Program-made: the position numbers and the translations under genes | Shown here: piece by piece, positions 18,354 through 26,339 of the stretch | How positions within the stretch are numbered: the stretch's first letter is position 1 | Layout: every line of letters starts with the position of its first letter | Assembly (NCBI GenBank): GCA_020024645.1 | Contig: JAHHTN010000009.1 | Coordinates: 1-44,984 of the forward strand | Reading direction: 5' to 3' | DNA from: Faecalimonas sp. | GTDB lineage: Bacteria; Bacillota; Clostridia; Lachnospirales; Lachnospiraceae | Length of the DNA stretch: 44,984 bases | Notes under the pieces: generated by a model | Told to the model about the DNA's origin: nothing | The model's database searches: none | What the model saw: only the letters and a program-made list of their open reading frames with translations

Positions 18354-18767
18354 ATGGAGTATGAGAAAGTTGTAAGGGGAAATTGTTATCAATTTACGAA
18401 TGGGAAACAATGTCAAGTTATAGAAATTCCTCTCGACTTTGATACAGGAGAAGAAATGGTTGTTTATAAAGAAATTGAAGGTGAAGAAAAAATCTATGTA
18501 CGACCATTACCTTTTTTTGTGGCAGAAATAAAACAAGTTTCTAGTGAGGATATGAATTTGATTGAAGAATTTCTCGATTTAGATGAAAATGAGCAAAAAT
18601 TACATTTTTTGCAGAAACATAAAAGAGATATTACAGAGAAATTTATAAGTATTGTGGCACAGAGTATGGACTTTGTCGAGAAAGAAACTAGTTTGGAAAT
18701 GCGATATCAAGACATTTTGCATTTTATCAATATTAAAATGAAATATGAAAGTGGAAGATTTCTATAA
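18354..18767 (+). CDS. Hypothetical protein with N-terminal DUF1653-like segment
   Basis: 137 residues with no signal peptide or membrane segment. Residues 1-65 resemble DUF1653: G-N-C-Y-Q-F followed by V-V-Y-K-E-I and Y-V-R-P-L-P-F-F. The second half is acidic and helical, with no recognised motif. It begins 14 nt after ftsY with an AAGGGG ribosome site and ends at a terminator, so it is the last gene of the rnc-smc-ftsY operon. Function unknown. The DUF1653 match is from memory of its pattern and should be treated as moderate. Confidence 0.75.
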   Translation: MEYEKVVRGNCYQFTNGKQCQVIEIPLDFDTGEEMVVYKEIEGEEKIYVRPLPFFVAEIKQVSSEDMNLIEEFLDLDENEQKLHFLQKHKRDITEKFISIVAQSMDFVEKETSLEMRYQDILHFINIKMKYESGRFL

Positions 18768-18776
18768 ATACTATAT

Positions 18777-18820
18777 AAAAAAGTTGGATGTATGATTTTT
18801 AATCAGACATCCAACTTTTT
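18777..18820 (+). terminator. Intrinsic terminator ending the ftsY operon
   Basis: AAGTTGGATGT (18781-18791) pairs perfectly with ACATCCAACTT (18807-18817), flanked by an A-run and a T-run. Confidence 0.93.
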
Positions 18821-18833
18821 ATTCTCTTTTCTC

Positions 18834-18872
18834 TTGACATATTTTGTATAATTGTATACAATTATACAAAAT
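18834..18872 (+). promoter_or_regulatory. gntR-icd promoter with 32-bp perfect palindrome
   Basis: TTGACA (18834-18839), 17-nt spacer, TACAAT (18857-18862). The stretch 18841-18872 is a perfect palindrome of 32 bp centred between 18856 and 18857. Its core ATTGTATACAAT (18851-18862) fits the T-N-G-T-n-A-C-N-A style of FadR-type GntR operators. It covers the spacer and -10 box, as expected for autorepression. Confidence 0.85.
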
Positions 18873-18890
18873 AAATTTGGAGAAGTAAAA

Positions 18891-19538
18891 ATGGAAAGAG
18901 ATGTAGGATATTCATTAAGTGAAAAAGTGTTTCACAAATTGCGTGAAGATATTTTATCTGGTATTTATCCAGAAAATAGTGAATTACGAGAAGTGACAAT
19001 TGGAAAAGAGTTAGGTGTTAGTAGAACTCCTGTCCGAGAAGCATTTAAAAAATTGGAGTTGGAAGGACTTGTTAAGACAATTCGGAATAAAGGAACTTAT
19101 GTTACAGGTATCAATAAGAAAGATATACATGATATTTTTATTATTCGTTCCTTATTGGAGAATTTATGTACAGAATGGGTTGTAGACAATATTACGCAGA
19201 AAGAAATTAATGAATTGGAAGAAATTATCTTATTATCAGAATTCCATCTAAAAAAATCAGGTACAGATAAAATGATTATATTAGATGGGAATTTTCATCG
19301 TGTTTTGTATGAAGCCTGCGGGAGCAAGATATTAAAGCATATATTATCTGACTTGCATCAGTATGTACAGTTTGCACGAGTATATTCAGTAAAAACAGAA
19401 GGGCGTTTGGAAAAATCGGTTGCAGAACATAAAGCGATTTTGGAAGCAATAAAAAAGAAAGATAAAGTAGTTGCGAGTGAACTTATAACCAATCATATGA
19501 AGAGTGTATTAGAAAATCTACAAAAAAATGGTTTTTAA
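18891..19538 (+). CDS. GntR family regulator, FadR/FCD subfamily
   Basis: DNA-binding regulator of 215 residues. The winged helix-turn-helix occupies about 1-75 (E-V-T-I-G-K-E-L-G-V-S-R-T-P-V-R-E-A is the recognition region). The C-terminal FCD domain (about 85-205) is helical, with the metal/ligand histidines in GNFHRVLYE, AEHKAILEA and ITNHMKS. FCD domains usually bind small organic acids. The ligand is not evident; adjacency to icd suggests a TCA-type or related acid. The frame is open upstream, but TTGGAGAAG places the start at ATG 18891. icd follows after 19 nt. Confidence 0.92.
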   Translation: MERDVGYSLSEKVFHKLREDILSGIYPENSELREVTIGKELGVSRTPVREAFKKLELEGLVKTIRNKGTYVTGINKKDIHDIFIIRSLLENLCTEWVVDNITQKEINELEEIILLSEFHLKKSGTDKMIILDGNFHRVLYEACGSKILKHILSDLHQYVQFARVYSVKTEGRLEKSVAEHKAILEAIKKKDKVVASELITNHMKSVLENLQKNGF

Positions 19539-19557
19539 ATAAAAGGAGGAAACTAGG

Positions 19558-20754
19558 ATGGGAAAAATTAAAATGACTACGCCACTTGTTGAAATGGATG
19601 GAGATGAAATGACACGAATTCTTTGGAAGATGATCAAAGATAATTTATTGCTTCCGTATATTGATTTAAAAACAGAATACTATGATTTGGGATTGGAAAA
19701 TCGCAATGACACCAACGATCAAGTAACAATTGATTCTGCAAATGCAACAAAAAAATATGGAGTTGCCGTCAAGTGTGCTACTATTACACCAAATGCAGCT
19801 CGTATGAGCGAATATAATTTAAAAGAAATGTGGAAAAGTCCAAATGGAACTATTCGTGCAATGTTGGATGGAACTGTTTTTCGTGCTCCTATTGTTGTAA
19901 AGGGAATTGAACCATGTGTAAAAAATTGGAAGAAGCCAATTACATTAGCAAGACATGCATATGGGGATGTATATAAAAATACAGAAATGATTATTGATAA
20001 ACCAGGAAAAGCAGAATTAGTTTATACAACAGAAGATGGAGTGGAAAAGAGAGAATTAATTCATGAATTTAGTGGTACAGGAATTATTCAGGGCATGCAT
20101 AATACAGACGATTCTATTGAAAGTTTTGCAAGAAGTTGTTTTAATTATGCATTGGAAATAAAACAAGATTTATGGTTTGCGACAAAAGATACGATTTCTA
20201 AAAAATATGATCATACGTTCAAGGATATTTTCCAAGAGATTTATAATAAGGAGTATAAAGAAAAATTCAAAAAGTGTGGAATTAAATATTTCTATACATT
20301 AATTGATGATGCGGTAGCAAGAGTAATGAAAGCAGAAGGTGGATTTATTTGGGCTTGTAAGAATTATGATGGAGATGTGATGAGTGATATGGTGTCTTCA
20401 GCTTTTGGTTCACTAGCAATGATGACATCTGTTTTGGTTTCTCCAAAAGGATATTATGAATATGAAGCTGCTCATGGAACAGTACAGAGGCATTATTATA
20501 AATACTTAAAAGGAGAGGAAACATCAACAAACTCTGTTGCAACTATATTTGCATGGACAGGAGCCTTACATAAGCGTGGGGAATTGGATGGCAATACAGA
20601 ATTGATGGAGTTTGCAAACAGATTGGAAAAGGCAACAGTTGATACTATAGAATCTGGAAAGATGACGAAAGATTTGGCTTTGATTACATCTATTCCAAAT
20701 CCAAAAGTATTAAATAGCGAAGAGTTTATTCAAGAAATTGCAAAGGTATTATAA
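19558..20754 (+). CDS. icd: NADP-dependent isocitrate dehydrogenase, eukaryotic-like (type II)
   Basis: Oxidative decarboxylation of isocitrate to 2-oxoglutarate with NADPH formation. 398 residues. It matches the homodimeric family of animal IDH1/2 rather than the E. coli-type enzyme: VEMDGDEMTRI near the start, DLGLENR, KCATITP, MWKSPNGTIR near 98, ARHAYGD near 135 with the conserved substrate Arg, GTVQRHY near 310 (NADP-binding Arg-His) and the following G-E-E-T-S-T-N-S. AAGGAGG precedes the ATG. It is co-transcribed with the FCD regulator. No citrate synthase or aconitase gene is in the window. Confidence 0.95.
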   Translation: MGKIKMTTPLVEMDGDEMTRILWKMIKDNLLLPYIDLKTEYYDLGLENRNDTNDQVTIDSANATKKYGVAVKCATITPNAARMSEYNLKEMWKSPNGTIRAMLDGTVFRAPIVVKGIEPCVKNWKKPITLARHAYGDVYKNTEMIIDKPGKAELVYTTEDGVEKRELIHEFSGTGIIQGMHNTDDSIESFARSCFNYALEIKQDLWFATKDTISKKYDHTFKDIFQEIYNKEYKEKFKKCGIKYFYTLIDDAVARVMKAEGGFIWACKNYDGDVMSDMVSSAFGSLAMMTSVLVSPKGYYEYEAAHGTVQRHYYKYLKGEETSTNSVATIFAWTGALHKRGELDGNTELMEFANRLEKATVDTIESGKMTKDLALITSIPNPKVLNSEEFIQEIAKVL

Positions 20755-20766
20755 TTTATAAAATTA

Positions 20767-20821
20767 AAAGAGAACATTCTCTAAGTGTAAAATACTTATC
20801 TTTTATGAGAATGTTCTCTTT
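20767..20821. terminator. Bidirectional terminator between icd and the ABC-F gene
   Basis: AAAGAGAACATTCTC (20767-20781) and GAGAATGTTCTCTTT (20807-20821) are exact complements. A smaller inverted repeat, TAAGT/ACTTA, lies inside the loop. A-rich and T-rich flanks suit both directions. Confidence 0.88.
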
Positions 20822-20822
20822 A

Positions 20823-22736
20823 TTATTCGGCTAATTTTTCCCAATTTTCATATAGAACTTCTAATTCTTGTATAATATTTGCCTTTTCTTCAGATAATTC
20901 ACGACATTTTACAGAGTTAGTATAAAATTCTTCTTGTGTCATCAAATCATCAATTTCACTGTCTCTTGTTTCTAAAACAGAAATTTTTTCTTCTATTTTT
21001 CGTAAATCATTTTGTCTTTTTCTCTCTTTTGCCTGTTGCTCTTTTTGTGCTTTCCAATCTAGTTTATTTTCTGACTCAGGCGCAATAGTAAAAGTGTTAT
21101 TTATATTTACATTTGTATAAGCTGCAGTTAATTCTTCTTTTTTTTCTAAATAGTAATCATAATTTCCAATATAATTTACAAATGTATGATTTACCAAATC
21201 AAGAATACGAGTTGCTGTTTGGTTAATGAAGTAACGATCATGAGACACATACAGTATGGTTCCGCTGTAATCGTTCAATGCTTTTTCTAAAATTTCTTTT
21301 GAAGTGATGTCTAAATGGTTTGTAGGTTCATCCAAAATCAAAAAATTCGCTTCAGAAAGCATTAATTTTGCAAGAGAAACACGCCCTCTTTCGCCACCGC
21401 TTAAATCTTTAATTTGTTTATAAACATCATCACCCGTAAAAAGAAAGGCAGCCAAAGTATTGCGAATTTGTGTGTTTGTTAAATCTGGATAATCATCAGA
21501 AATTTCATCGAAGATTGTCTTTTCCATATGTAAAACGTGATGTTCTTGATCATAGTATCCGATATGTACGTTTGTTCCCAAGGTAAATATACCACTATCA
21601 GCAGTTTGTACTTCATTTAAAATTTTTAAAAGAGTTGTTTTTCCCGTTCCATTATCTCCTATAACGGCAACATGCTCCCCACGTTTGATTTCAAAACTTA
21701 TATCTTGAAATAATTTTAAAGAATCGAAAGATTTACTTAAATGTTCTACAGTCAATACATCATTACCACTTATACATGATGGCTCTAGAGAGAGATGAAA
21801 TTCTGAATTTATATCAGTAGGTTTATCAACTAAAGTCATTTTATTTAACATTTTTTCGCGACTTTCTGCACGGCGTATGGATTTCTCACGATTAAAAGAA
21901 CGTAGTTTTTCAATAACGGCTTCCTGATGTTTGATTTCTTGTTGCTGTTTCATATATTCTTTTAACTTTGCTTCACGGACAAGGCTTTTTTTCTGAGCAA
22001 AGGCAGTATAGTTACCTAAAAACATCATAATATTACCTTGTTCCACCTCAATAACTTTAGTTACAACGCGGTTTAAGAAATAACGGTCATGCGATACAAT
22101 AAGCACAGCTCCTGGATAATTAGAAAGATAAGTTTCAAGCCATGAGATTGAATTTAAATCTAAATGGTTTGTAGGCTCGTCAAGAAGAAGAATATCTGGT
22201 TTTGTTAAAAGTAATTTTCCTAAGGAAACCCTAGTCTTTTGTCCCCCTGAAAGTGTATCTACAGATTTTTTAAAATCTTCTTCTGAAAAGCCAAGTCCTT
22301 TCAAAACTCCTATTATTTCACTTTCATAGGCATATCCATTAGCACGCTCAAAAGAAGCAGTGAGATGATGATATGTTTGCAGGCGTTTCTCAAGCGCTTC
22401 GCCTTTGAGATGTTTTAATTCTATTTCAATAGAACGAATTTGATTTTCCAACTTGATAATATCCGATTTGGCAATCTTTACTTCTTCATAAATAGTATTT
22501 CCACTTTCTAATTTCTGATGTTGCGAAAGGTAACCGATAGTTTTACCTTTTGCAAGAATAATTTCTCCATCATCCGCTGGCAATTCTCCCATAATCATTT
22601 TTAAAATAGTTGATTTTCCAGCTCCATTTAAACCTATTAAAGCTGCTTTTTCATGTTCTTCTATATGAAAAGAACCATCTTTAACGATGATTTGTTCTCC
22701 AAATGCTTTATTAAGATTATGACATGCTAAAATCAT
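20823..22736 (-). CDS. ABC-F family ATPase (ribosome-associated)
   Basis: Soluble tandem ATPase of 637 residues without membrane segments. First domain: Walker A GLNGAGKS near residue 37, signature LSGGQKTR, Walker B LLLDEPTNHLD. Second domain: GDNGTGKT, LSGGERGR, LILDEPTNHLD. A charged linker of about 80 residues joins them, and the C-terminal 70 residues form a coiled coil. ABC-F proteins act at the ribosomal E site in translation control or antibiotic protection; YdiF/Uup-like housekeeping types have this layout. The subtype cannot be told by eye. An in-frame TTG exists five codons earlier, but GGGAGGA fits the ATG at 22736. Confidence 0.93.
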   Translation of the reverse strand: MILACHNLNKAFGEQIIVKDGSFHIEEHEKAALIGLNGAGKSTILKMIMGELPADDGEIILAKGKTIGYLSQHQKLESGNTIYEEVKIAKSDIIKLENQIRSIEIELKHLKGEALEKRLQTYHHLTASFERANGYAYESEIIGVLKGLGFSEEDFKKSVDTLSGGQKTRVSLGKLLLTKPDILLLDEPTNHLDLNSISWLETYLSNYPGAVLIVSHDRYFLNRVVTKVIEVEQGNIMMFLGNYTAFAQKKSLVREAKLKEYMKQQQEIKHQEAVIEKLRSFNREKSIRRAESREKMLNKMTLVDKPTDINSEFHLSLEPSCISGNDVLTVEHLSKSFDSLKLFQDISFEIKRGEHVAVIGDNGTGKTTLLKILNEVQTADSGIFTLGTNVHIGYYDQEHHVLHMEKTIFDEISDDYPDLTNTQIRNTLAAFLFTGDDVYKQIKDLSGGERGRVSLAKLMLSEANFLILDEPTNHLDITSKEILEKALNDYSGTILYVSHDRYFINQTATRILDLVNHTFVNYIGNYDYYLEKKEELTAAYTNVNINNTFTIAPESENKLDWKAQKEQQAKERKRQNDLRKIEEKISVLETRDSEIDDLMTQEEFYTNSVKCRELSEEKANIIQELEVLYENWEKLAE

Positions 22737-22770
22737 AATAAATCCTCCCAAAATAACTCATATCTTTTAT

Positions 22771-22799
22771 ATTATACTCAAATAGTATAAAATACAACT
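22771..22799 (-). promoter_or_regulatory. Candidate promoter of the ABC-F gene
   Basis: On the minus strand, TATAAT occupies 22776-22771; the hexamer 17 nt upstream is AGTTGT (22799-22794), a weak -35. The inverted repeat TATACT-CAAAT-AGTATA (22773-22789) overlaps the -10. Confidence 0.4.
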
Positions 22800-22805
22800 A
22801 AAAAA

Positions 22806-22834
22806 TTGACTTTATAGAAACTATTCTATATAAT
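22806..22834 (+). promoter_or_regulatory. rex promoter with an internal 7-4-7 inverted repeat
   Basis: TTGACT (22806-22811), 17-nt spacer, TATAAT (22829-22834). TATAGAA-ACTA-TTCTATA (22813-22830) is a perfect inverted repeat within the spacer, with the same 7-4-7 geometry and inner GAA/TTC as a Rex site but different outer bases. Confidence 0.75.
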
Positions 22835-22865
22835 ATTGCGTAGAATAGATTGGAAGGTGAAGTGG

Positions 22866-23510
22866 ATGGAAGAAAGAGAAATTTCTCAGGCAGTAATCCG
22901 AAGATTGCCAAGATACTATAGATACTTAGGAGAATTGCTAGAAGATAATGTAGAGCGTATTTCTTCAAATGAATTAAGTAGAAGAATGCAGGTAACGGCT
23001 TCTCAGATACGCCAAGATTTGAATAATTTTGGTGGATTCGGACAACAAGGATACGGTTATAATGTGAAATATTTATATACAGAAATTGGGAAGATTTTAG
23101 GATTAGATATAGACCATAATATGATTATTATTGGTGCAGGAAATTTAGGACAAGCATTGGCTAATTATACATCTTTTGAAAAGAGAGGGTTTATATTTAA
23201 AGGAATCTTTGATGTGAATCCAAGACTTTCTGGTGTATCTATCCGTGGTGTGCCAATTCGTATGATGGACGAATTAAAAGAGTTTATCAATGAAAATAAT
23301 ATTGATATAGCTGTTCTCACAATCCCAAAGACAAAGGCAGTAGATGTTGCAAATCTTTTGGTTGATAATGGTGTGCGTGCTATTTGGAATTTTGCACATA
23401 CAGATTTAGATTTGCCGGAAAATATTATTGTGGAAAATGTACATTTGTCCGAAAGTCTTATGCGTTTATCTTACAATCTTAGTCGTTACAATAAAGAGCA
23501 TACAGAATAG
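22866..23510 (+). CDS. rex: Redox-sensing transcriptional repressor Rex
   Basis: NADH/NAD+ sensor that binds DNA when NADH is low and releases it when NADH rises. 214 residues. The N-terminal winged helix (about 1-85) includes V-T-A-S-Q-I-R-Q-D-L-N-N-F-G-G-F-G-Q-Q-G. The Rossmann NAD domain starts with IIGAGNLGQAL near residue 88. The C-terminal helix, with S-L-M-R-L-S-Y, is typical of the swapped dimer. The frame is open back to 22836, but that lies only 2 nt after the -10 box, so the ATG at 22866, preceded by AAGGTGA, is the start. One likely target (the alcohol dehydrogenase promoter, 37.4 kb) is in the window. Confidence 0.97.
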   Translation: MEEREISQAVIRRLPRYYRYLGELLEDNVERISSNELSRRMQVTASQIRQDLNNFGGFGQQGYGYNVKYLYTEIGKILGLDIDHNMIIIGAGNLGQALANYTSFEKRGFIFKGIFDVNPRLSGVSIRGVPIRMMDELKEFINENNIDIAVLTIPKTKAVDVANLLVDNGVRAIWNFAHTDLDLPENIIVENVHLSESLMRLSYNLSRYNKEHTE

Positions 23511-23571
23511 AAGAAAAACAACGTATAGAGAAGATATGGTTTCCTCCATTTCCTATGCGTTGTTTTCTTCT
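23509..23571 (+). terminator. Long hairpin after rex, probable terminator/leader element
   Basis: The segment 23509-23528 pairs with 23553-23571 (19 bp with one bulged A and one G-U pair; core CAACG/CGTTG; A-rich 5' side and T-rich 3' side). Its loop holds CCTCCATTT (23543-23551), which is complementary to the nnrD ribosome site. Confidence 0.6.
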
Positions 23572-23594
23572 GAACAAAAATGGAGGTGTATGGT

Positions 23595-25094
23595 ATGAGA
23601 TATGTATTAACAGGTGAGCAAATGCAATATGCAGATAAATATACGATTGAGCAAATGAAAGTACCCTCTTGTGTTTTGATGGAAAGAGCAGCTCTTAAAG
23701 TTATAGAAATTTTAGAAAAAGAAAAAATAGATTGTTCAAATACCTTGGTTGTGTGTGGTTCTGGAAATAATGGGGGAGATGGTCTTGCTATTGCACGTCT
23801 TTTACATTTAAAAGGAATGCACGTAGATATATGTTATATGGGCAGTAAGAAAAATGCGAGTGAGGAAAACAAACGACAATATACTATAGCAAAAAACTAT
23901 GGCATATCCATTAGAAGCACAATAACAAAAAAAGAATATAGTGTTATTATAGATGCTCTTTTGGGAATTGGATTGAAAAGGGAAATCACGGGGAATTATT
24001 TTAAAATTATTGAAGAATTAAATTTAATGAATGGTACAAAAGTAGCAGTAGATATTCCTACGGGAGTATGTGATACGACAGGAAGAATAAAAGGATGTGC
24101 TTTTTGTGCAGATATAACTGTATGCTTTGCTTTTGAAAAAATTGGAATGTTACTTGAAAAAGGACGTTTTTGTGTAGGAAAAACATATGTTGTAGATATT
24201 GGAATTATGCCTGAAGCACTTCCAAATGGATATAAATTATATACATATGATAAAGATGATACAGCTATTTCAATACCCAAAAGGGATATAAATGGAAATA
24301 AAGGAACGTTTGGTAAAGTATTACTTATAGCGGGGAGTAAAGGTATGGCGGGCGCTGCTTATTTTAATGCAAAAGCAGCTTATCTAGTAGGTGCAGGTCT
24401 CGTACAAATTTATACACATGAAGAAAATCGTATGATTTTACAACAGTTACTTCCTGAAGCAATTATTTCTACTTATAAAACATTTGATGCAAATCAAATA
24501 AAATCGTTAATTGCTTGGAGTGATGTTCTTTTGATCGGTTCAGGGCTTGGGAAAAGCGACATCTCAGAAAAAATATTTACCTATGTAATGCAGTGTTTTA
24601 AAGGTCCTTGCGTGATTGATGGAGATGGATTGACCATTTTATCTGAGAGACTATCACTTTTAGAGAACAAAAAGCAAGTGATATTAACGCCGCATTTAAA
24701 AGAAATGTCTAGACTGTTTCAATGTACAGTAGAAGAAATACAGAAAAGTAGAATTGAGATGCTAAAAGATTTTGTTTGTAGATATCCTGTTGTTTGTGCA
24801 ATGAAAGATGCCAGAACTTTGGTGGCAGGAGAAGAAGATGATGTATATATTAATACAACTGGAAATCAATCTATGGCAAAGGCTGGTGCTGGAGATATCC
24901 TTGCAGGAATAACGGTAGGATTGCTTGCACAAAAGATGGATTGTAGAAAGGCTTGTGAGATAGCTGTTTATGTACATGGGGTATGTGGAGACTATGCTAA
25001 AGACGAAAAAGGAAGTTATAGTGTATTGGCAAGTGATTTACTTGACAGAATCGGTTGTGTAATGAAAAAACTTGAAAAGGAGCAGACAAGATGA
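23595..25094 (+). CDS. nnrD: Bifunctional NAD(P)H-hydrate epimerase / ADP-dependent dehydratase
   Basis: Repairs damaged nicotinamide cofactors: the epimerase interconverts NAD(P)HX epimers, and the dehydratase restores NAD(P)H at the cost of ADP. 499 residues as a YjeF_N-NnrD fusion. The epimerase part (about 1-210) has VCGSGNNGGDGLAIARLL near 50 and D-I-P-T-G-V near 150. The dehydratase part (about 230-499) has K-G-T-F-G-K-V-L-L-I-A-G-S near 235 and G-A-G-D-I-L-A-G near 434. The start is ATG 23595, after GGAGG; an earlier in-frame ATG at 23580 overlaps that site. It overlaps alr by 4 nt. Confidence 0.94.
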   Translation: MRYVLTGEQMQYADKYTIEQMKVPSCVLMERAALKVIEILEKEKIDCSNTLVVCGSGNNGGDGLAIARLLHLKGMHVDICYMGSKKNASEENKRQYTIAKNYGISIRSTITKKEYSVIIDALLGIGLKREITGNYFKIIEELNLMNGTKVAVDIPTGVCDTTGRIKGCAFCADITVCFAFEKIGMLLEKGRFCVGKTYVVDIGIMPEALPNGYKLYTYDKDDTAISIPKRDINGNKGTFGKVLLIAGSKGMAGAAYFNAKAAYLVGAGLVQIYTHEENRMILQQLLPEAIISTYKTFDANQIKSLIAWSDVLLIGSGLGKSDISEKIFTYVMQCFKGPCVIDGDGLTILSERLSLLENKKQVILTPHLKEMSRLFQCTVEEIQKSRIEMLKDFVCRYPVVCAMKDARTLVAGEEDDVYINTTGNQSMAKAGAGDILAGITVGLLAQKMDCRKACEIAVYVHGVCGDYAKDEKGSYSVLASDLLDRIGCVMKKLEKEQTR

Positions 25095-26257
25095 AAACTT
25101 ACAGTAGAGTATATGCTAAAATCGATTTAGATGCGGTGACATATAATATGGAACAAATGAAACAAAAAATAAATGGCAACACAAAAATCATGGCGGTAAT
25201 TAAAAGTGATGGATATGGTCATGGTGCTATTCAGATTGCGGAAGTATTGGAAAAATATGATTATATTTGGGGGTTTGCAGTAGCGACTCTTGATGAGGCA
25301 GTTGTGCTTCGTGCTGAGGGAATAAAAAAGCCAATACTTGTGCTAGGTTGTATATTTCCTGATCAGTATTTAGAAATGTTAGATAATGATATTCGCATGA
25401 ATGTATATACAGAGGAAATGGCAAAAGAAATTTCTTATATGGCAAGAAGAGAGGGGAAAACAGCATATTTACATATTAAATTAGATACGGGAATGGCGAG
25501 GCTTGGTTTTGCAATAAACGATGAAAGTATTGATGCAATTACTAGAATTAGTAAATTGCAAAATGTAAATATGGAAGGAATATTTACACACTTTGCTAAG
25601 GCAGATGAAACTGATAAAACTTTTACGAAAAATCAAATTAGTCAATTTGTAACTATGACACAAAAGTTAAAAGAAAAAGGCGTAACTTTTTTATACGAGC
25701 ATTGTGCAAACAGTGCAGCTATTATTGATGTTGAAGACGCACGTTTTGACATTGTGCGTGCAGGTATTTCGACTTATGGATTATATCCGTCAAATGAAGT
25801 GGATCAAAATGCTGTACATTTAAAGCCAGCGTTGGCATTAAAAAGTCATGTGGCTTTTGTAAAAGAAATAGAGTCTGGAACTCCTGTAAGTTATGGTGGT
25901 ACATTTGTTGCAACAAAAAAAATGAAAATTGCAACCATTCCAGTTGGGTATGGCGATGGTTATCCAAGAAGTCTTTCAGGTAAAGGATATGTACTCATTC
26001 GAGGGAAAAAGGCAAATATTTTAGGACGCATTTGTATGGATCAATTTATGGTAGATGTAACGGATATTGAAGGGGTAAGTTTTGGTGATAAAGTAACTTT
26101 AATTGGGCGTGATGGCAATAACTCTATTTCTGTTGAACAGTTAAGTGAACTATCAGGTAGATTTAACTATGAATTTATTTGTGCATTAGGAAAAAGAATT
26201 CCTAGAGTATATGTGAAAAATGGAAAAATTGCAGAGCAAGTAGATTATTTTGCATAG
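25091..26257 (+). CDS. alr: Alanine racemase
   Basis: PLP enzyme making D-alanine for peptidoglycan. 388 residues. The PLP lysine is in A-V-I-K-S-D-G-Y-G-H-G (near 39). The catalytic tyrosine is in the V-S-Y-G-G segment near 263, and R-I-C-M-D-Q-F-M near 315 is also typical. The start ATG overlaps the nnrD stop (ATGA), indicating translational coupling; nnrD-alr-mazF is a frequent order in Bacillota. Confidence 0.97.
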   Translation: MKTYSRVYAKIDLDAVTYNMEQMKQKINGNTKIMAVIKSDGYGHGAIQIAEVLEKYDYIWGFAVATLDEAVVLRAEGIKKPILVLGCIFPDQYLEMLDNDIRMNVYTEEMAKEISYMARREGKTAYLHIKLDTGMARLGFAINDESIDAITRISKLQNVNMEGIFTHFAKADETDKTFTKNQISQFVTMTQKLKEKGVTFLYEHCANSAAIIDVEDARFDIVRAGISTYGLYPSNEVDQNAVHLKPALALKSHVAFVKEIESGTPVSYGGTFVATKKMKIATIPVGYGDGYPRSLSGKGYVLIRGKKANILGRICMDQFMVDVTDIEGVSFGDKVTLIGRDGNNSISVEQLSELSGRFNYEFICALGKRIPRVYVKNGKIAEQVDYFA

Positions 26258-26281
26258 GTAAGAAAATGCTATTTATAGAAT

Positions 26282-26329
26282 ACTTCCGAAAAAGATGGAA
26301 ATACTAATTTTATCTTAAAAAATCGGAGT
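26282..26329 (+). other. Hairpin covering the mazF ribosome-binding site
   Basis: ACTTCCGA (26282-26289) pairs with TCGGAGT (26323-26329) with one bulge, and AAGAT (26292-26296) pairs with ATCTT (26312-26316) inside. The ribosome site GGAG (26325-26328) lies in the 3' arm, so folding would limit translation of the RNase. Seen by eye only; no energy computed. Confidence 0.45.
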
Positions 26330-26339
26330 GTGAAATAGA

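Noticed and set aside
26262..26310. Tiny frame between alr and mazF as an antitoxin
   Set aside because: It would give only 13 residues and has no ribosome site or antitoxin-like sequence.
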